A DNA stretch of 64,000 nucleotides. Origin: CAWIMX01 sp963837345 (GTDB lineage: Bacteria; Acidobacteriota; Vicinamibacteria; Vicinamibacterales; CAVVIG01). The translations under genes and the position numbers were made by a program. The stretch is from NCBI GenBank assembly GCA_963837345.1, contig CAWIMX010000001.1:2108001-2172000 (forward strand), written 5' to 3'. Numbering within the stretch: the first letter of the stretch is position 1; every line of letters begins with the position of its first letter. The notes below the pieces were generated by a model. It saw nothing but the letters and a program-made list of their open reading frames with translations. It made no database searches and was not told the DNA's origin. Shown piece after piece: positions 60,062 to 64,000 of this stretch.

Positions 60062-61182
60062 GTCTGCTTCCGGATGTCCATCGTATCCTGCTCGGTCCCG
60101 GTCCGAGCCCCACGGCGCCGCGCGTCATGCGCGCGATGGCGTCGCCCACGCTCAGTCACCTCGACCCGTTGATGATCCGCCTGCTCGACGACGTGCGCGC
60201 GCGGCTCGAGCGGTTGTTCGGCGCGCCCGAAGGGTCGTTCGCATTCGCGGTGTCCGGCACGGGCACCTCGGGCATGGAAACGGCCGTGGCGAACCTGGTC
60301 GAGCCGGGCACCGGGGTTCTGGTGATCGTCACCGGCTACTTCGGCGATCGTCTGGCCCAGATGTGCGAGCGCTACGGCGCCGCGGTGCGGCGGCTCGACG
60401 TCGAATGGGGCAAGGCCTGCGACCCGGATGCGCTCCGGCAGGCGCTCGGCTCCGGGAAGACCGGCGTCGTGGCCATGGTCCACGGCGAGACGTCGACCGG
60501 CGTGGTCAATCCGGTGCGCGACCTGGCGAGGATCGCGCGAGAACACGACGCGCTCACCATCGTCGACGCGGTGACGACGCTGGGCGGCATGCCGCTCGAT
60601 GTCGGGGCCTGGGGAATCGACGCGTGCTACAGCTGCTCGCAGAAGGGGCTCGGCGCCCCGTCCGGGCTCGCGCCGATCGTGTTCACGCCGCGCGCGCTCG
60701 CGCGACGCGTGAAGTGCCGCAGCTTCTATCTGGACCTGGGCCTTCTCGAAGACTTCTGGGTTCGCCGCAAGTATCACCACACCATGTCGAGCACGATGGT
60801 TTACGCGCTGGCGGAAGCCCTGGCGATCGTGGAAGAGGAGGGCGCCGAGGCGCGGTGGGCGCGGCACGAGGCCAACCACAAGGCGTTCGTCGAGGGCCTG
60901 GCATCCCTCGATCTCACGCTGCTGCCCGCGCGGCGCGATCGGTTGTGGACCCTCAACGCCGTCTGCGTGCCCGATGGCGTGGGCGAGGCCGCCGTGCGCA
61001 AGCGATTGCTCGACGAGTACAGCATCGAAATCGGCGCAGGGCTCGGTCCGCTCGCGGGCAAGATCTGGCGCGTGGGCCTCATGGGCGCCGGGTCGGAGCG
61101 CCGGCTCGTCGTCCTGTTGCTCGGGGCGCTCGAGCGCGCGCTCGCCGCCGAAGGGCGCACTCCCGTCAAGGCGGAGCCATGA
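60058..61182 (+). CDS. Alanine/serine-glyoxylate aminotransferase-like protein (class V)
   Basis: 374 aa, ATGA overlap with the aldolase. LGPGPSPTAPRVMRAMASPTLSHLDP is the AGXT N-terminal signature; SGTGTSGMETAVANLVEPG binds PLP phosphate; the PLP Lys is in YSCSQKGLGAPSGLAPI; VHGETSTGVVNPV and TIVDAVTTLGG give the cofactor Asp. It converts glyoxylate to glycine with alanine or serine as donor. Phosphoserine aminotransferase and aspartate-type relatives are less likely. Confidence 0.9.
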   Translation: MSLLPDVHRILLGPGPSPTAPRVMRAMASPTLSHLDPLMIRLLDDVRARLERLFGAPEGSFAFAVSGTGTSGMETAVANLVEPGTGVLVIVTGYFGDRLAQMCERYGAAVRRLDVEWGKACDPDALRQALGSGKTGVVAMVHGETSTGVVNPVRDLARIAREHDALTIVDAVTTLGGMPLDVGAWGIDACYSCSQKGLGAPSGLAPIVFTPRALARRVKCRSFYLDLGLLEDFWVRRKYHHTMSSTMVYALAEALAIVEEEGAEARWARHEANHKAFVEGLASLDLTLLPARRDRLWTLNAVCVPDGVGEAAVRKRLLDEYSIEIGAGLGPLAGKIWRVGLMGAGSERRLVVLLLGALERALAAEGRTPVKAEP

Positions 61183-61198
61183 CGAAGGACGGCGCCCG

Positions 61199-62635
61199 AT
61201 GAACAGGATCTGGCCGCTCGCGCTCGCGCTCGCGCTGTCCGGATGCGCCACCAATCCGGCAACCGGCGAGCGCGAGTTCTCGTTGATGAGCGAGCAGCAG
61301 GAAATCCAGATCGGCCAGGAGCAGGACGCCCAGGTGCGCGAGGAGATGGGCGTCTACGACGACCAGCCCCTGCAGCAGTACATCTCCGGCGTCGGCATGA
61401 AGCTCGCGCAAACGAGCGAGCGGCCCGGCCTGCCGTGGCATTTCGCGGTGGTCGACCAGCCGGCGGTCAACGCGTTTGCGCTCCCTGGAGGCTATATCTA
61501 CATCACGCGCGGAATCCTGCCGTACCTGGGCAGCGAGGCCCAGTTGGCGGGCGTGCTCGGCCATGAGATCGGACATGTCACGGCGCGCCACGCGGCCTCC
61601 CAGTACTCGAGACAAGTCGGCGCCGGACTGGGGCTGCTGATTGGCAGCATCCTCGTTCCCGAGGCGCGGCCGTTCGCCGATCTCGGGCAGGCGGGTCTGA
61701 GCGTGCTCTTCCTCAAGTACAGCCGCGACGACGAAGCGCAGGCCGATGCGCTCGGCGTCCGCTATGCCTCACGCGCGGGCTGGGACCCGGAAGGCGTGCC
61801 GCGGATGCTCACCACGCTGGGGCGAATCGAGGCCGCAGGGGAAACACATGGCGTGCCGAACTGGCTGGCCACCCATCCACCCGCGCCCGATCGTGTGGAG
61901 CGGGTGCAGCAGGCCGTGCAGCAGGCCGAGACGCGGCCGGCGAACTTCGCGACGAACCAGGACGCGTACCTCCGCCAGATCGACGGGGTGATCTACGGAG
62001 ACGATCCCAAGCAGGGCATCGTACGCGGCTCCGCATTCCTGCACCCCGACCTGCGCTTCGCCATTACGTTCCCCGATGGCTGGAACGTGACGAACTCGCC
62101 CTCGCAGGTCGTGGCCGAACAGCCGGGCGGCGGTTCGGCCATGGTGCTGCAGCTGGTCAAAGGCGCCGAGGGGCGTCCGCCGCGCGACGTGGCGCGCACG
62201 TCGATGCAGAATGCCGGCCTGACGCTGGTGAACGGCGACAGCACGACCATCCACGGACAGGAGGCCTTCGTCGGCGTCTATGACGGGACGATGCAGGATC
62301 TCGGCCGCGTCACGGTCCGGGCCGGCCACATCGCCCACAATCGGCAGATCTATCTCGTCGCCGGCATTGCGCCCGTGAACGCCTACGATCAGGTGGCGCG
62401 GGCGTTCGGCACGGCCATCGAATCGTTCCGGCCGCTCGGCGCCGCCGAAGTGGAGAACGTGCACCCCAACCGCGTCGACCTGTATACCGTGCGGCGCGGC
62501 GACACGTGGGAGTCGATCGCCGACCGGCAGGGTCACGGCGTAGAGAAGGCGACCACCCTGGCGATCATGAACGGGCACGATGCGGGCGATCAGCCGGCCG
62601 TGGGCGAGCGTCTCAAGATCGTGGTACCGGGATAG
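61199..62635 (+). CDS. M48-family metalloprotease lipoprotein with LysM-like tail
   Basis: 478 aa. Lipobox LALALALSGCATNPATG. The M48 zinc site HEIGHVTARHAA (HExxH) near residue 120 and the third ligand in YSRDDEAQADALGVRYA. TPR-like helices are reduced to the QQAVQQAETRP region. A second, barrel-like domain (residues 285-420: FAITFPDGWNVTNSPSQVV) and a LysM-like C-terminus (DLYTVRRGDTWESIADRQG) suggest peptidoglycan contact. BepA/YfgC-type periplasmic protein quality control or cleaving membrane proteins is the usual role. Starts 16 bases after the aminotransferase. Confidence 0.92.
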   Translation: MNRIWPLALALALSGCATNPATGEREFSLMSEQQEIQIGQEQDAQVREEMGVYDDQPLQQYISGVGMKLAQTSERPGLPWHFAVVDQPAVNAFALPGGYIYITRGILPYLGSEAQLAGVLGHEIGHVTARHAASQYSRQVGAGLGLLIGSILVPEARPFADLGQAGLSVLFLKYSRDDEAQADALGVRYASRAGWDPEGVPRMLTTLGRIEAAGETHGVPNWLATHPPAPDRVERVQQAVQQAETRPANFATNQDAYLRQIDGVIYGDDPKQGIVRGSAFLHPDLRFAITFPDGWNVTNSPSQVVAEQPGGGSAMVLQLVKGAEGRPPRDVARTSMQNAGLTLVNGDSTTIHGQEAFVGVYDGTMQDLGRVTVRAGHIAHNRQIYLVAGIAPVNAYDQVARAFGTAIESFRPLGAAEVENVHPNRVDLYTVRRGDTWESIADRQGHGVEKATTLAIMNGHDAGDQPAVGERLKIVVPG

Positions 62636-62640
62636 ACCGG

Positions 62641-63420
62641 GTGAGTCTGACGACGGGGTTGGCCCGGGCCGGACGCCTCGCCGCGCGCGCCATGCTGGCT
62701 GGCGCCGCGATCGGCGTCGGCTACCTCTTCTACATGTACGTCACGCTGCCAGACGTACGCCGCCTGCGAACGGAAAATCCGCCGACGACCGCGTTCATCG
62801 AGCTGCGGGCGCAGGAAGCGGCGCGCGCGGGTCGGCGTCCGAAACGCGAACAGATGTGGGTGTCCTACAGCCGGATTTCGCCCGAGCTCAAGCGGGCCGT
62901 CCTCGTGGCCGAAGACGACGCGTTCTGGCAGCACAACGGCGTCGATCTCGTGCAGCTGCGCAGGTCGCTGGAGCTCGATTGGCAGCGCGGCGAATTCGTG
63001 CGCGGAGGCAGCACCATTACCCAACAGCTCGCCAAGAATCTCTATCTGTCGCCCTCGCGCAATCCCTTGCGCAAGCTCCGCGAGCTCCTCATCGCGCGTC
63101 GCCTGGAGGCCGAGCTCCCCAAGATGCGGATCTTCGAGATCTATCTGAACGTCATCGAGTGGGGCGATGGCGTCTACGGCGTCGAAGCGGCGGCCAGGAC
63201 GTATTTCGGCGTCCCGGCGTCGGCGCTCGGACGCGACCAAGCGGCGCTGCTCGCGGCCGCGATTGTGAATCCGCGCGGGCTGAATCCTTCGAGGCCCTCG
63301 CGAGGGCTCCTCCGCCGCCAGCAGATCATCCTTCAGCGAATGGCCGTCGGTGACGAGGCGCGGCTACCGCTTCTTCGTCCCGGCTCGCTTGGCCGCCCAA
63401 TAGCGCTTCATCCGCGCTGA
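62641..63420 (+). CDS. mtgA: Monofunctional peptidoglycan glycosyltransferase (GT51)
   Basis: 259 aa from a GTG. One N-terminal membrane anchor (AMLAGAAIGVGYLFYMYV). GT51 motifs in order: VAEDDAFWQHNGVD (Glu of motif 1), GGSTITQQLAKNLYL, KLRELLIARRLEAEL, KMRIFEIYLNVIEWGDGVYG and ARTYFGVPASAL. Polymerises lipid II into glycan strands. Shorter than PBP1, with no transpeptidase. Close behind the M48 lipoprotein. Its last 57 bases overlap a small gene on the other strand. Confidence 0.93.
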   Translation: MSLTTGLARAGRLAARAMLAGAAIGVGYLFYMYVTLPDVRRLRTENPPTTAFIELRAQEAARAGRRPKREQMWVSYSRISPELKRAVLVAEDDAFWQHNGVDLVQLRRSLELDWQRGEFVRGGSTITQQLAKNLYLSPSRNPLRKLRELLIARRLEAELPKMRIFEIYLNVIEWGDGVYGVEAAARTYFGVPASALGRDQAALLAAAIVNPRGLNPSRPSRGLLRRQQIILQRMAVGDEARLPLLRPGSLGRPIALHPR

Positions 63421-63630
63421 GACTTCCCGCTTCTGAGCCGCCGTCCATCCACGCAACTGCCGGGATCCCTCGGTGGCCGTGTCCGAGATCGACCTGGATG
63501 CCTGCCCCCCTCGACGGCGGAGCCCCGGAAAGCTCCGATAGATGGATTCCACTTCCGCCTGTAACTCTTGCAGACGCACCTTCGCGCCGGCCTCGGCCAG
63601 GCGAATCAGCTCATTCCTCGATAGCGCCAT
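63364..63630 (-). CDS. Small basic protein of unknown function
   Basis: 88 aa. Helical N-terminus (MALSRNELIRLAEAGAKVRLQELQAEVESIYRSFP), then a Ser/Arg-rich middle and a C-terminus ending WTAAQKREVSARMKRYWAAKRAGTKKR, a pattern (MSxxQRKxVSxRMKxYWAxRR) seen in many short bacterial proteins with AT-hook or nucleic-acid-like basic tails. Overlaps the mtgA 3' end by 57 bases on the opposite strand. Function unknown. Confidence 0.65.
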   Translation of the reverse strand: MALSRNELIRLAEAGAKVRLQELQAEVESIYRSFPGLRRRGGQASRSISDTATEGSRQLRGWTAAQKREVSARMKRYWAAKRAGTKKR

Positions 63631-63750
63631 TCATCACCTCAGAGCGTTTCCGACGAAAAGACCGCAACCACTGACAGGTCAGTTTACTAGCTACACCGGC
63701 CAGAGTGTTGTCTTTCGTTGTCACTACAGGCCTCATAGATCCACAGACCT

Positions 63751-64000
63751 CTAAAAGGGCCACGAAAGGACGGCGTGTCGGATGTAGTCTGCGTCGAAGG
63801 CCAGGACGAACACATAGGCGGCGGCACCTGCCCAGAAGCCGGTCAGGGCCAGCCTCAGGAACCTGGGGTAGCTGCGGGCGGAGATGGCAACCAGCGCGAG
63901 CATGAGAAAGAGCTCGTAAGTGCCGCGCTGACCGTTGCCGATGTGGACCCAGATACTCTCGTAGTTGAGTGAAACGGCTATCAACCCGTACACAACGGCC
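63751..64000 (-). CDS. Membrane protein, C-terminal part, cut by window edge
   Basis: At least 83 codons, open through the right edge. Two or three hydrophobic segments (ELFLMLALVAISARSYPRFLRLALTGFWAGAAAYVFVLAF) and a loop VHIGNGQRGTYEL. Resembles the end of polytopic glycosyltransferase-like proteins, but too short to name. Start lies outside. Confidence 0.6.
   Translation of the reverse strand, partial: AVVYGLIAVSLNYESIWVHIGNGQRGTYELFLMLALVAISARSYPRFLRLALTGFWAGAAAYVFVLAFDADYIRHAVLSWPF

Overview
The window reads as one contig from a GC-rich, free-living heterotrophic bacterium. I infer an Acidobacteriota member of the Vicinamibacteria type. The support is indirect: DUF4159 proteins, a cytochrome-fused PQQ dehydrogenase with a CHRD partner, an S8 protease ending in aromatic 'DSIIWGS' repeats, many secreted hydrolases, two sigma-54 activators and an ECF41 sigma factor. 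There is no rRNA gene and no CRISPR array. One complete tRNA gene, tRNA-Ser(GGA), is present at 27.1 kb.

Region 1 (1-15 kb) holds regulators and small enzymes, several beside decayed genes. It has a left-truncated esterase, a Rieske-like/MUG glycosylase fusion, a broken FAD monooxygenase beside an ECF41 sigma factor, an M23 peptidase, secreted small proteins, and AraC, sigma-54, LysR/FAD-monooxygenase and Crp-type genes. Region 2 (15-27.2 kb) is an accessory zone. A TetR gene with two matched operators, two oxidoreductases, a PIN toxin-antitoxin pair, DinB and YdeI proteins and a MarR-linked FAD monooxygenase cluster are interleaved with many truncated or frameshifted genes. Three short repeats (15.18, 17.62, 19.82 kb) and a copied 5' half of tRNA-Ser (19.66 kb, intact gene at 27.1 kb) mark likely insertion boundaries.

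Region 3 (27.2-46.5 kb) looks like the chromosomal backbone. It has a ribosome hibernation factor behind an unusually hairpin-rich leader, TrmO, twin DUF4159 genes with apparently leaderless promoters, an NHL beta-propeller protein, a cyclase, a PQQ dehydrogenase with CHRD partner, a SulP transporter, a class-V aminotransferase, secreted hydrolases, a frameshifted hybrid histidine kinase, UspA and an Nramp Mn/Fe transporter under a palindromic operator candidate.

Region 4 (46.5-54 kb) carries a TPR/sigma-54 activator, an HD-GYP/GAF/GGDEF sensor and the repeat-tailed S8 protease with a small HTH protein. Base composition falls to about 47-48% GC in sampled lines between 48.2 and 51.8 kb, against about 63% nearby, and the change lies inside the sigma-54 activator gene. 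Region 5 (54-64 kb) is a tightly coupled run: peptide ABC importer (binding protein plus two permeases, no ATPase), a GT39-like membrane protein, a 4-hydroxy-2-oxoglutarate aldolase-like enzyme paired with a glyoxylate aminotransferase-like enzyme, an M48 lipoprotein protease and a monofunctional peptidoglycan glycosyltransferase. The right edge cuts a membrane protein.
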